A stretch of DNA of 49,787 bases from BRH-c54 sp032251145 (lineage in GTDB: Bacteria > Bacteroidota > Bacteroidia > Flavobacteriales_E > Vicingaceae): positions 1 to 49,787 of the forward strand of contig JAVVER010000010.1 of the NCBI GenBank assembly GCA_032251145.1, read 5' to 3'. The notes under the pieces were generated by a model. The model did not search any database. It was not told the DNA's origin and worked only from the letters and a program-made list of their open reading frames with translations. Below, one piece after another: positions 34,833 to 43,589 of the stretch; positions within the stretch are counted from its first letter, which is position 1, and each line of letters opens with the position of its first letter. Made by a program: the position numbers and the translations under genes.

Positions 34833-36773
34833 GTGAAAAAAATTAAATTCCTGTTTTTATTCTTGATGTTAACCTGCATTTACAACATTGGATATACTCA
34901 AAATAAAGCCATAGCATTAAATGTTAAAACTTTTGATAAAGCTGATAAAGCAGATTTAGATAAAGCAGAAGATTTTTACCTACAAGAATATTATACCTTA
35001 GCACTACCGATTTACGAAGAATTAATTGAAAAATATCCTAACGAAACCTATCTTCAATATCGCTTAGGAATGTGTTATTTGAAAAAACAAGATGCTTATG
35101 ATAAAGCCGTATTCTATTTAAAGCCAATAGCAGAAAGCAACCCTGATGCTGCAGATATAAAGTACTTTTTAGGAATTGCCTACCATTTAACCTATCAATT
35201 TGATGAAGCTATTAAAGTGTTTAATGAATACCTTAATCAAAAAATTGATGACGAACAACAACAAGTTACAAAGCGATTAATTGAAAACTGCATGAATGCT
35301 AAAATGTTGGTAGCAAATCCCGCAGAAGTAACCATTACCAATATTGGAGCCCCCATAAACTCAGAAGCTTCAGAATATGTTCCTGTAATTTCTTCTGACG
35401 AACAAACCATGTTATTTACCTACGTTGGCAAAAGATCTAAAGGTGGTTTTGAAGATATTTTTATTTCCGAAAAATCAGCAAATGGAGAATGGAAAAACCC
35501 TGAACCATTGGGAGATAATATTAATGGGTATAATCATGATGCTTGTATTGCCCTTTCTCCTGATGGTCAACTACTTTTTATTTATAAAGACAGTAAAGAT
35601 AAAAAAGGAGAAATTTATTACAGCAAATTATCAGGAAATAACTGGAGTGACCCAAAACCACTTTTAGGAGAGGTAAATACCAATCATTGGGAAGGAAGTG
35701 CCTCATTATCTGCTGATGGAAAAACATTATATTTTACCAGTGATAAACCTGCCGGATTTGGAGGTAGAGATATTTATAAAGCAACTTTAATTAACGATAG
35801 TATTTGGGGAAATATAGAAAACTTAGGACCAACCATCAACACTCCTTATAATGATGATGCCCCTTTTATCCATCCAGATGGAAGAACTTTGGTTTTTAGT
35901 TCTGAAGGGCATAATAGCATGGGAGGTTATGATATTTTCCACACCCAACTTCAACCAGACGGAACATGGTTGCCGCCAACAAATATTGGATTTCCAATTA
36001 ACAGCCCTGATAGAGATACTTATTATGTACTATCTGCTAACGGAGAAAGAGGCTATTTTTCTTCGGGAAGACCTGGTGGTTACGGATTGCAAGATATTTA
36101 TAGTGTAATGCCTGGTTTGGTAGGTTTTGTTCCAGCTATTGCTGTTGTTAAAGGAACCGTAACCCTCAATAATCAACCTACTGAAGCAGAAATAATAGTT
36201 ACCATACAAAGTTCAGAAGAAACACATAGTAAGTTGGGTTCTAACTCTGTTACAGGAGAATACCTAACTAACTTACCAAAAGGAGAAATCTATGAAATCG
36301 TTTATAAATTAAAAGACGCTCACCTTTTAAAATTAAAGGGCGATTCTGTTGTTATGGAACTTATAGCAATTGAAAATAGTGAAGAGTTCTCTGAAATCAA
36401 TAAAGATGTAGCTTTTTATACTGTTGATTTTGAACCTGATGTAATTGTTGAAGAAGAAGAAAATATAGAAGAAACTTATGGCGATAAAAGCTCCGAAGGC
36501 TTAATATTTAAAGTGCAAATAGCTGCTTACAATATGCCCGAAAATTATAGCTACGACAGATTGAAAGGGTTGGGAGATGTTGAAAAAAATCTATTAGATG
36601 ACGGTATTACACGATTTACTATAGGAGGAGATTTTAACACCCTAAATTTAGCTAACGAACATAGAGACAAAGTGGTGGCAAAAGGACAAGATGACGCATT
36701 TGTAACAGCTATCTATAAAGGGAAAAGAGTATATTTAGAAGAACTTATCGAGCAAGGAATTTTAAAAGAATAA
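34833..36773 (+). CDS. TPR/PD40-repeat envelope protein with SPOR-like C-terminus (PorE-like without OmpA domain)
   Basis: The GTG start is followed by a signal peptide (FLFLFLMLTCIYNIGYTQ), giving 646 residues. TPR-like helices fill about 40-150. A WD40-like PD40 propeller fills about 170-430, with repeats such as SPDGQLLFIYKDS, SADGKTLYFTSDKP and HPDGRTLVFSSEG. A carboxypeptidase-regulatory-like domain follows. The end (from about 558, FKVQIAAYNMPENYSYDR) resembles a SPOR domain, which binds denuded peptidoglycan. The TPR plus propeller order matches PorE and related T9SS or gliding proteins, but the usual OmpA peptidoglycan-binding domain is missing. It is likely a periplasmic, cell-wall-associated protein. 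Confidence 0.8.
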   Translation: MKKIKFLFLFLMLTCIYNIGYTQNKAIALNVKTFDKADKADLDKAEDFYLQEYYTLALPIYEELIEKYPNETYLQYRLGMCYLKKQDAYDKAVFYLKPIAESNPDAADIKYFLGIAYHLTYQFDEAIKVFNEYLNQKIDDEQQQVTKRLIENCMNAKMLVANPAEVTITNIGAPINSEASEYVPVISSDEQTMLFTYVGKRSKGGFEDIFISEKSANGEWKNPEPLGDNINGYNHDACIALSPDGQLLFIYKDSKDKKGEIYYSKLSGNNWSDPKPLLGEVNTNHWEGSASLSADGKTLYFTSDKPAGFGGRDIYKATLINDSIWGNIENLGPTINTPYNDDAPFIHPDGRTLVFSSEGHNSMGGYDIFHTQLQPDGTWLPPTNIGFPINSPDRDTYYVLSANGERGYFSSGRPGGYGLQDIYSVMPGLVGFVPAIAVVKGTVTLNNQPTEAEIIVTIQSSEETHSKLGSNSVTGEYLTNLPKGEIYEIVYKLKDAHLLKLKGDSVVMELIAIENSEEFSEINKDVAFYTVDFEPDVIVEEEENIEETYGDKSSEGLIFKVQIAAYNMPENYSYDRLKGLGDVEKNLLDDGITRFTIGGDFNTLNLANEHRDKVVAKGQDDAFVTAIYKGKRVYLEELIEQGILKE

Positions 36774-36782
36774 GCTTTATAT

Positions 36783-37829
36783 TTATTTATTATATACTCT
36801 TTTTAACCAATGAGGCAACACAAAAATACCTATAAAAAGATAAGGATAATAACTAATTAACCTCCATAAAACTGCCAGTAACCCAGCCAAACCAATAGGA
36901 ATAAAATCTTTTAAAAATCCATTAAAAGCAAATTCTGCAATACCTGCTCCTCCAGGTGTAGGACTAATCAACATAATTACCCACATTACCAATTGTCGTC
37001 CGTAGATTAATAAATGATCATCTACTGCAACAAACGCTAAAATTAGAAAGTTAACTACCCAAAATCTGGCTGTCCAGGCTAAAAAAGTAGCCACAAATGC
37101 TTTAACCCAAAACCAAATCGATTCTTGTTTCATTTGTTTAGAAGTTAAAATAATATCATCTCCAACTTGTATAGCACTGTATCTCCACTTCTTCAAAAAT
37201 CTAATCTTAAACACATTTAAAATAATTGCTTTAAACCCCTTAGGATTTAATAGAATTCCATAAGTAATAATACTTAAAAGTAAGAACATAAAACCGTATC
37301 CTATCCAAAAAATGCCTTCTGTTGAAAAGGTGATTCCAAAAATTTTCTTTTGCAACTCTACAGGAAATAATTGTGTGGTGCCAATAAAAATCAATACCAG
37401 CGGCACTGTTAACACATAAAAAAGTTCATCAAAAAAAGCAGTAATCATTACAATAGCCGTACTTTTTCCTGCACTTATTCCTTCTTTATTAATAATGTAC
37501 AATGCCGCTCCTGTTCCGCCAACTACCGAAGGAGTTACTGCTGAAACAAACTCCCAAAGCATAATTACATCAAAACTATTTCGCCAACTAATTTTATTGT
37601 GGGTAAGCACTCTAATTCTGTACATGTAACCAAAATCTCTGCAAGCCATCATTAAGAGGGCTACAAACATCCAAAAGAAAAATTCTAAATTCCAATCTAT
37701 GTTTTGAAATTCATTCCAATCGGTATTTTTCCATAGCAAATAACCGGAAACCAATAAGCCAATAACTATTGGTATCGCAATTTTTTTTGCGGTAAATAAT
37801 TCGGTTACTTTGCTACTATTTTCTGACAT
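36783..37829 (-). CDS. Flippase-like membrane protein (lysylphosphatidylglycerol synthase TM region family)
   Basis: The 348-residue protein has about eight membrane segments and the family landmarks WEFVSAVTPSVVGGTGAALY and LISPTPGGAGIAEFAFNGFL, as in Pfam PF03706 (the membrane part of MprF, also AglD and YbhN). It lacks the catalytic aminoacyl-transfer domain. Such proteins move or modify lipid-linked substrates. Its start is only 19 bases from the divergent ArsC/Spx-like gene, so their promoters must overlap. It ends nine bases from the convergent TPR/PD40 gene. Confidence 0.85.
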   Translation of the reverse strand: MSENSSKVTELFTAKKIAIPIVIGLLVSGYLLWKNTDWNEFQNIDWNLEFFFWMFVALLMMACRDFGYMYRIRVLTHNKISWRNSFDVIMLWEFVSAVTPSVVGGTGAALYIINKEGISAGKSTAIVMITAFFDELFYVLTVPLVLIFIGTTQLFPVELQKKIFGITFSTEGIFWIGYGFMFLLLSIITYGILLNPKGFKAIILNVFKIRFLKKWRYSAIQVGDDIILTSKQMKQESIWFWVKAFVATFLAWTARFWVVNFLILAFVAVDDHLLIYGRQLVMWVIMLISPTPGGAGIAEFAFNGFLKDFIPIGLAGLLAVLWRLISYYPYLFIGIFVLPHWLKRVYNK

Positions 37830-37848
37830 TTAAAAACTGATTCAAAAA

Positions 37849-38196
37849 ATGAAAAAAATCTACTATCTATCAACGTGTTCAACGTGTAAAAAAATTATTC
37901 AAGAGCTTAACTTGAGTAATGATTTCGAATTTCAAGATATCAAAACTACAAAAATAACTGATGTACAACTGCAAGAAATGGCAAAATTGAGCGGTTCCTA
38001 CGAAAGTTTATTTAGCCGAAGAGCTATTAAGTACAAAACAATGGGCTTAAAAGACAAAGAATTAACAGAAAATGACATCAAAAAATTAATTTTAGAAGAA
38101 TATACTTTTTTAAAACGCCCTGTTATCCTTATTGATGATGCTATTTTTGTAGGCAATTTGGCAAAAACTGTTGATGCTGCTAAAAAACTTTTATGA
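37849..38196 (+). CDS. ArsC/Spx-family thioredoxin-fold protein
   Basis: The 115-residue protein has the N-terminal redox motif CSTC (Cys10 and Cys13) after a strand (KKIYYLST). It then shows FQDIKTTKITDVQLQEMAKL and the ArsC-family FLKRPVILID. The family includes glutaredoxin-coupled arsenate reductases, Spx and YfgD. The arginines expected of arsenate reductases are not all obvious, so reduction of arsenate is uncertain. The stop overlaps the start of the EamA transporter gene by four bases (ATGA), so the two are translated together. Confidence 0.85.
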   Translation: MKKIYYLSTCSTCKKIIQELNLSNDFEFQDIKTTKITDVQLQEMAKLSGSYESLFSRRAIKYKTMGLKDKELTENDIKKLILEEYTFLKRPVILIDDAIFVGNLAKTVDAAKKLL

Positions 38197-39104
38197 GTAC
38201 CAACCTAAAACCTCATTTAGCTCTTTTTGGCGCTAATCTTATCTATGGAGCAAACTATTCTATAGCCAAAGATTTGATGCCTAATTTTATACAACCTTTT
38301 GGTTTGGTGCTAAGTCGGGTAATAGGAGCTGTGGTGCTTTTTTGGATTATTTATGTTTTTTCGTATGAAAAAGTAGCTAAAAAAGACTTCTTGCTGTTAG
38401 GTTTGTGCGGATTGTTCGGAGTAGCTGCCAATCAGTTAATGTTCTTATACGGATTAGACAACACCACTCCTATCAATGCTGGAATTATTATGGTTTCCAA
38501 TCCAATTATGGTGTTAATTGCTTCTGCCATTATTCTTAAAAACAGAATTACATTAACCAAAGTATCGGGAATTGCTTTAGGAATAATCGGAGCATTGTTG
38601 CTCTTGTTGTTTAAAGGAGATTTTTCTTTTGGTTCGGAAAATTTAAAAGGAGATATTTTCATCTTTTTAAATGCTATGTCGTATGGAATTTATTTGGTTA
38701 TCGCTGTTCCGCTAATGCGAAAATACAAGCCTATAACAGTAATGTCGTGGGTTTTTGCTTTTGGATTAATCATGGTTTTTCCATTTGGTTTTAACGAGTT
38801 TAAGCAAATTGAATGGTCAACTTTTACCCCAACCATTTGGTGGGAGTTTCTGTTTGTGGTTATTTCCACTACTTTTTTAGCCTATTTATTTAATATTTAC
38901 GGACTAAAAAGACTTTCGCCCTCGGTGGTTTCTACTTATATATACCTCCAGCCACTACTAGCAACATTAATTGCTATTTGGGCAGGAAAAGACAGTCTGG
39001 ATATGATTAAAATTAGTGCAGCTTTGTTTATTTTTACAGGCGTTTATTTGGTGAGTAAACGCCCCCAAATCCCCCGAAGGGGACTTAGAGGACTGAAAAA
39101 ATAA
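38193..39104 (+). CDS. EamA-family (DMT) transporter
   Basis: The 303-residue protein has ten membrane segments in two EamA halves, each ending in the typical GIALGIIGALLLL and LFIFTGVYLVSKR stretches. It would export a small metabolite such as an amino acid or nucleotide derivative; the substrate is unknown. The last 15 residues (KRPQIPRRGLRGLKK) are encoded by a REP-like hairpin element, so the original C-terminus has probably been replaced by repeat-derived codons. It overlaps the ArsC/Spx-like gene by four bases. Confidence 0.9.
   Translation: MSTNLKPHLALFGANLIYGANYSIAKDLMPNFIQPFGLVLSRVIGAVVLFWIIYVFSYEKVAKKDFLLLGLCGLFGVAANQLMFLYGLDNTTPINAGIIMVSNPIMVLIASAIILKNRITLTKVSGIALGIIGALLLLLFKGDFSFGSENLKGDIFIFLNAMSYGIYLVIAVPLMRKYKPITVMSWVFAFGLIMVFPFGFNEFKQIEWSTFTPTIWWEFLFVVISTTFLAYLFNIYGLKRLSPSVVSTYIYLQPLLATLIAIWAGKDSLDMIKISAALFIFTGVYLVSKRPQIPRRGLRGLKK
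39062..39091. repeat. REP-like hairpin forming the 3' end of the EamA gene
   Basis: TCCCC-CGAA-GGGGA is the hairpin tip (39070-39083), with partly paired flanks CCCCCAAA and CTTAGAGG. It resembles the C- and G-rich intergenic repeats of Flavobacteriia. The coding frame runs through it and stops a few codons later. Confidence 0.55.
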
Positions 39105-39181
39105 ATGTGATAATTGAAAATAACTACAAACAAAAACACCACTCAGAAAGGCAGTAATAACGGGCTTTGTGTGGCTGGAAA

Positions 39182-39211
39182 CTCCTCTCCTTTGGGGAGG
39201 TTGGGAGGGGC
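39182..39211. repeat. REP-like C/G-rich hairpin
   Basis: CCTCTCC and GGGGAGG pair across TTT (one G-T pair), followed by TTGGGAGGGG. The preceding GGCTTTGTGTG also precedes the hairpin at 41632, which shows that both belong to one repeat family. Confidence 0.5.
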
Positions 39212-39230
39212 TAACTCATAAACTAGAAGA

Positions 39231-40253
39231 ATGAATTCAATATTAATAATATATACAGGCGGAACCATAGGAATGGTTCAGGATAAAATTACAGGAGCAT
39301 TGGTTTCTTTTAACTTTGATGCTTTATTGCATGAAATTCCTGAGCTAAAAAAAATTAACGCCACTATAAATACCATTTCTTTTGAGCACCCCATAGATTC
39401 ATCAGATATTAATCCGCAACATTGGGTGAAGCTCTGTAAGATTATTGAAGAAAACTATAACAACTATGATGGTTTTGTGGTGCTTCATGGTTCAGATACC
39501 ATGGCTTACACTGCTTCTGCATTAAGTTTTATGACAGAAAACCTTACCAAACCTATTATTCTTACGGGTTCTCAATTACCTATTGGAGCGGTAAGAACAG
39601 ATGCTAAAGAAAATTTACTTTCGGCTATAGAAATTGCTGCTTCAAAATTTAACGGAAAAATGTTAGTGCCTGAAGTAGCCATTTATTTTGAATACAATTT
39701 ATACCGAGGAAACAGATCTACCAAAGTAAGTGCCGAGCAATTTGAAGCTTTTCAATCGCCCAACTACCCTTTTTTAGCAGAAGCCGGAGTAAACCTAAAG
39801 TTTAACTCACAATACCTTTTACAACCTAATTTTGATGCTCCTACACAGTTTCATTATGAGTTGAATACCAATATCGCTACTTTAAAAATGTTTCCTGGTA
39901 TTAACCAACATATGGTAGAAGCCATTGTTTCCATTCCGAATTTAAAAGCCTTGGTAATAGAAACTTTTGGAGCAGGAAACAGCACCACCGCTGATTGGTT
40001 TATTGAGTGTTTACAAAAAGCAATTGAAAAAGACGTATTGGTAGTAAACATTTCACAGTGCATTAGCGGAAGCGTAGAACAAGGCAAATATGAAACAAGT
40101 TCAGCTCTTAAACGAATTGGTATTGTAGGTGGCAAAGACTTAACTTTTGAAGCAACAATCACCAAATTAATGTACTTATTAGGCAAAAACCTACCACTTG
40201 ATGAAACTAAATCATTCATGCAGCAATCACTTAGAGGAGAGTTAGTGGAGTGA
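39231..40253 (+). CDS. ansA: L-asparaginase, type I (cytoplasmic)
   Basis: The 340-residue protein has both threonine-nucleophile motifs: IIYTGGTIGM with Thr12, and VVLHGSDTMAYTASALSF with Asp89-Thr90. The family stretch RTDAKENLLSA follows. There is no signal peptide, consistent with the low-affinity cytoplasmic type I enzyme that hydrolyses asparagine to aspartate and ammonia. The next gene's frame overlaps its stop by four bases (GTGA), although that gene may start further in. Confidence 0.92.
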   Translation: MNSILIIYTGGTIGMVQDKITGALVSFNFDALLHEIPELKKINATINTISFEHPIDSSDINPQHWVKLCKIIEENYNNYDGFVVLHGSDTMAYTASALSFMTENLTKPIILTGSQLPIGAVRTDAKENLLSAIEIAASKFNGKMLVPEVAIYFEYNLYRGNRSTKVSAEQFEAFQSPNYPFLAEAGVNLKFNSQYLLQPNFDAPTQFHYELNTNIATLKMFPGINQHMVEAIVSIPNLKALVIETFGAGNSTTADWFIECLQKAIEKDVLVVNISQCISGSVEQGKYETSSALKRIGIVGGKDLTFEATITKLMYLLGKNLPLDETKSFMQQSLRGELVE

Positions 40254-40324
40254 GTAAGATTTTATTTTCTCCTCAAAAAAATCTTATTTTTACCAAAAAC
40301 TTAATCTTGAACGTCAACGCTCAA

Positions 40325-41425
40325 ATGACCAACAGACCTAAAGCCATTGTAGCCGTAACCAACGATTTAACCACCGACCAGCGGGTACATAAAATTTGTA
40401 CTACGTTGCTATCGTTAAATTATGATGTTTTGCTCGTTGGCAGATTAAAGGTGGATAGTTTGCCGCTTCAACCACAAAATTATGCTACCAAAAGGTTTAA
40501 ACTTTGGTTTGGTAAAGGTGCTTTTTTCTATGCCAATTACAACATCCGATTGTTTTTTTTCTTGCTTTTCAGCAAGCAATCGCTTATTTGGAGTAACGAT
40601 TTAGACACGCTACCAGCTTGTTTTCTAGCTTCAAAAATGAAAAACAAAACCTTAGTTTTTGATAGTCATGAATATTTTACCGAAGTACCAGAATTAATTC
40701 CTCGTCCGAAAATTCAGGCTTTCTGGAAAAGAATAGAACGCTTTATTTTACCTCAACTAACCAAAGTAATTACGGTCTGTAATGGTATTGCCAAAATCTA
40801 CCGCAAAGAATATAACATTGATGTAAAAGTGGTAAGAAATGTTCCTTTTTTAAGTGCTTCGAGCCATTCAGCCGAAAAGAAAGAAAAAATCATACTTTAT
40901 CAGGGAGCGATAAATGTAAACCGAGGTATTGAAACTATGGTAAAAGCCATGCAGTATATTGATGGAGCAACCATGCAACTTATTGGAAAAGGCGACATCT
41001 CTGCCTCTATTCAGCAACTTATTGAGCAACTCAACTTAAACGATAAAGTAATAATGCTGGGAGAAATTCCTTATCAAGAACTCAAAAACTATACGCAACA
41101 AGCGACTATAGGATTAAGTTTAGAAGAAAATGTTGGTTTAAACTACCAATTGGCATTGCCCAATAAATTATTTGATTATATCCACGCAGAAACACCTGTT
41201 TTAGTAGCTGGTTTACCCGAAATGAGTGCATTAGTAAAACAGTATCAGCTTGGAGAAATTGCTAAAAGTAACGACCCAAAAGTATTAGCCAGTCAACTCA
41301 ATGAAATGCTGAAAAACGAAGCTCAACTCAATCTTTGGAAAGCAAATGCAGCAAAAGCTAAACAAGAATTGAATTGGGAAAAAGAATCGGAAATAATTAA
41401 AGAAATGTTGAATAATAAAAGATAG
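40325..41425 (+). CDS. Glycosyltransferase (GT-B fold, group 1 / GT4)
   Basis: The ATG at 40325 gives 366 residues starting MTNRPKAIVAVTNDLTTDQR, the natural start of the N-terminal Rossmann domain. A GTG at 40250, overlapping the asparaginase stop, would add 25 residues without family meaning. The second domain shows ILYQGAINVNRGIETMVKAM, MQLIGKGD and the nucleotide-sugar-binding region IGLSLEENVGLNYQLALPNK. It transfers a sugar from a nucleotide donor in surface glycan synthesis. Acceptor and sugar are unknown. Repeats separate it from the second glycosyltransferase. Confidence 0.85.
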   Translation: MTNRPKAIVAVTNDLTTDQRVHKICTTLLSLNYDVLLVGRLKVDSLPLQPQNYATKRFKLWFGKGAFFYANYNIRLFFFLLFSKQSLIWSNDLDTLPACFLASKMKNKTLVFDSHEYFTEVPELIPRPKIQAFWKRIERFILPQLTKVITVCNGIAKIYRKEYNIDVKVVRNVPFLSASSHSAEKKEKIILYQGAINVNRGIETMVKAMQYIDGATMQLIGKGDISASIQQLIEQLNLNDKVIMLGEIPYQELKNYTQQATIGLSLEENVGLNYQLALPNKLFDYIHAETPVLVAGLPEMSALVKQYQLGEIAKSNDPKVLASQLNEMLKNEAQLNLWKANAAKAKQELNWEKESEIIKEMLNNKR

Positions 41426-41487
41426 TATTTACTTAAAACCATTAATGTATTGAGCTTTATTTTAAAATAGAAAATGTCCATTCACAA

Positions 41488-41554
41488 CTCACCCCCTAAC
41501 CCCCTCTCTTTGAAGAGAGGGGGAGAAGTTATCGGAAGATAACTTGGGGGTGAG
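41488..41554. repeat. Cloverleaf-like REP element of 67 bp
   Basis: Outer arms CTCACCCCC (41488-41496) and GGGGGTGAG (41546-41554) pair exactly. Inside stand two more perfect hairpins: one with arms CCCCCTCTCTT and its complement, and one with arms AAGTTATC and GATAACTT around GGAA. The three together would fold into a three-way junction in single-stranded DNA or RNA. Confidence 0.75.
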
Positions 41555-41631
41555 TCGAGAACAAGCTAATAATTAATATTAATTGTTAAAAATGACACCT
41601 TTAAAAACTATAAAATGGCTTTGTGTGATGG

Positions 41632-41653
41632 CTACCCCTCTTGAGAGGGGTAG
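41632..41653. repeat. REP-like hairpin before the second glycosyltransferase gene
   Basis: CTACCCCTC (41632-41640), TTGA and GAGGGGTAG (41645-41653) form a perfect nine-base-pair hairpin about 40 bases before the TTG start at 41693. GGCTTTGTGTG just before it is shared with the repeat near 39.2 kb. Confidence 0.6.
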
Positions 41654-41692
41654 GGGTGTGTTTTTAAAACCTGCTAATTTTATTTAAACAAA

Positions 41693-42829
41693 TTGAACTT
41701 AACAAATCTAAATATCATTTCATTTAACGTGCCTTATCCAGCAAATTATGGCGGTGTGATAGATGTTTTTTACAAAATAAAACACCTTCATAAAAATGGC
41801 ATTAAAGTACACTTACATTGTTTTGATTACGGCAGAGGAAAACAAACTGAACTAGAAAAATATTGCGAAACAGTACATTATTACAAACGACAAACAGGTG
41901 TTTTCTCGTTTTTGAGTTTAACTCCTTACATCGTAAAATCAAGAGTTGCCACAGACTTAAAAACCAACTTGCTAAAAAATGATTTTCCTATTTTATTTGA
42001 AGGGTTACACACCAGTTTTCTACTTAACGATAAAGCTTTTAAGAAGCGTTTTACAATACTAAGAGCCACCAATATTGAGCATGATTATTACTCCTATTTA
42101 GCCAAAGCAGAACAACATTTTTTTAAGAAAATTTATTTCTCTATTGAAGCATGGAAAGCCAAAAAATACGAGCCAATTGTGCAACAAGCCAATCTTATTT
42201 TGGTAGTTTCTAAAACTGATGAAAACTATTTTAACACCCAATATCCCACTAACAAAACGGTTTTTATCCCATGCTTTCATGCTGAAGAAAAAATTGAAAT
42301 CCAGCAAGGTAAAGGAGATTATGTGTTATACCATGGCAATTTGGGTGTCCCCGAAAATGAAGCTGCTGCTTTAGTTATTTGCAATGAAATCTTCAATTCA
42401 TTAGACATTCCTTTAATTATTGCCGGATTAAATCCAACAAAAAAATTAAGTTCTACAATTAATAAGTACAAAAACATTCAATTGGTTGGCAATCCTACCG
42501 AAAGCAACATGCAAGAATTGATTAGCAACGCTCAAATTAATTTGCTTTACACCCATCAACCAACAGGGCTAAAATTAAAACTGCTCCACTCTTTGTTTAA
42601 AGGAAGGTTTTGTTTAGCAAATCCAACGATGTTATCAGGAACAACGCTGACTAATTTATGTGAAATTGCTGATGATAATGAAACTTTTAAATCCAAAATT
42701 AAATCTCTTTTTCAGCAAGAAATAGATGTTGAAATAGTGAAAACTCAACGAGAAACAGCACTAGCAAATTATTCCAATCAGGAAAATTGTTTGAAATTAA
42801 TTGATGCAATTACAAATCAACTTGTTTGA
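41693..42829 (+). CDS. Glycosyltransferase (GT-B fold, group 1)
   Basis: The frame starts with TTG at 41693, since a stop lies 18 bases upstream and no early ATG exists. The 378-residue product begins with the donor-fold pattern NIISFNVPYPANYGGVIDVF, typical of GT4 enzymes. The second domain has YHGNLGVPENEAAALVI, IIAGLNPTKKL and IQLVGNPTESNMQELI. It probably acts in the same glycan pathway as the preceding glycosyltransferase. Its 3' end overlaps the convergent AbiEii gene by 20 bases, which suggests that the toxin-antitoxin pair was inserted or grew up against it. Confidence 0.83.
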   Translation: MNLTNLNIISFNVPYPANYGGVIDVFYKIKHLHKNGIKVHLHCFDYGRGKQTELEKYCETVHYYKRQTGVFSFLSLTPYIVKSRVATDLKTNLLKNDFPILFEGLHTSFLLNDKAFKKRFTILRATNIEHDYYSYLAKAEQHFFKKIYFSIEAWKAKKYEPIVQQANLILVVSKTDENYFNTQYPTNKTVFIPCFHAEEKIEIQQGKGDYVLYHGNLGVPENEAAALVICNEIFNSLDIPLIIAGLNPTKKLSSTINKYKNIQLVGNPTESNMQELISNAQINLLYTHQPTGLKLKLLHSLFKGRFCLANPTMLSGTTLTNLCEIADDNETFKSKIKSLFQQEIDVEIVKTQRETALANYSNQENCLKLIDAITNQLV

Positions 42830-43589
42830 AATAATCTTCAAATAAAAGCACTTTTTTAGCATCCTTAGGATAAAACAAAAAAGGAGCTACATCATTTGCC
42901 ATTTCTTGCATATTTATTTTACTACATGCTTCAAGTATTGCTTCTTTTAGTTTCGAAGAATTATTAATTCCTAACTTTAAATTAAGATACTCATAATTAG
43001 GTAATACACTTTTACCTAAGAGGAAAACAATATCATAAAAATCTCTACCTTTATTTCTTTTTCTATTAATAACTGCATAGCACTTTTGAGCAAGAAGAAT
43101 ATCTGTAGGAGTTGTAAAAACTGAAGTAAACACATCAAATTTATTTAAAATTACGGTTTCTGGTTCGAACTCAAAATTTTGTGGTTCAGTATCTAATTGA
43201 ATTAAAATTTTCTCTTCAACATGTCCAGTTAATTTTTCATTAAATAAAATGTTCGGAAATTTTATGTAGCAATGAAAAGCTCCTCTTAGAACATTTTTTA
43301 ATTCTACTTCATAACCTTCTTTTTTCAGCTGCTTTTCAATGTAAGAAGCTATTTCTAAAAACTCGTTTTCGGTCAAATTAAAATTATCAAAATCTAAGTC
43401 CTCAGAAAATCGTTGTTGATTATGCACTATTCTTAAGCATGTTCCTCCTAAAAAACAAAGTTTGTTTGCAAAGGGACTGTCAAAAATAATTTCTAAAATT
43501 TTATATTGTAAATACTCTCTAAGAATAAATCGTTTAAATGGCTTTAAATTATCAGGGTAATGATTTTCTATTTCTTTGATACTAAGCAT
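42810..43589 (-). CDS. AbiEii-family nucleotidyltransferase toxin (type IV TA)
   Basis: The 259-residue protein has the nucleotidyltransferase core of AbiEii (DUF1814): GGTCLRIVHNQQRFSEDLDF (Gly48-Gly49-Thr50, Ser62, Asp64, Asp66), a later catalytic aspartate region, and KCYAVINRKRNKGRDFYDIV. AbiEii-type toxins use NTPs to modify target RNA such as tRNA acceptor ends, which stops growth and can abort phage infection. Its ATG overlaps the antitoxin gene's end by eight bases, as in known AbiE operons. The toxin gene's end overlaps the convergent glycosyltransferase. Confidence 0.9.
   Translation of the reverse strand: MLSIKEIENHYPDNLKPFKRFILREYLQYKILEIIFDSPFANKLCFLGGTCLRIVHNQQRFSEDLDFDNFNLTENEFLEIASYIEKQLKKEGYEVELKNVLRGAFHCYIKFPNILFNEKLTGHVEEKILIQLDTEPQNFEFEPETVILNKFDVFTSVFTTPTDILLAQKCYAVINRKRNKGRDFYDIVFLLGKSVLPNYEYLNLKLGINNSSKLKEAILEACSKINMQEMANDVAPFLFYPKDAKKVLLFEDYFKQVDL

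Noticed and set aside
37849..38196. Arsenic-resistance arsenate reductase
   Set aside because: The thioredoxin-like fold and Cys10 fit, but no ars genes adjoin and the full arginine set is not evident, so only the family is named.
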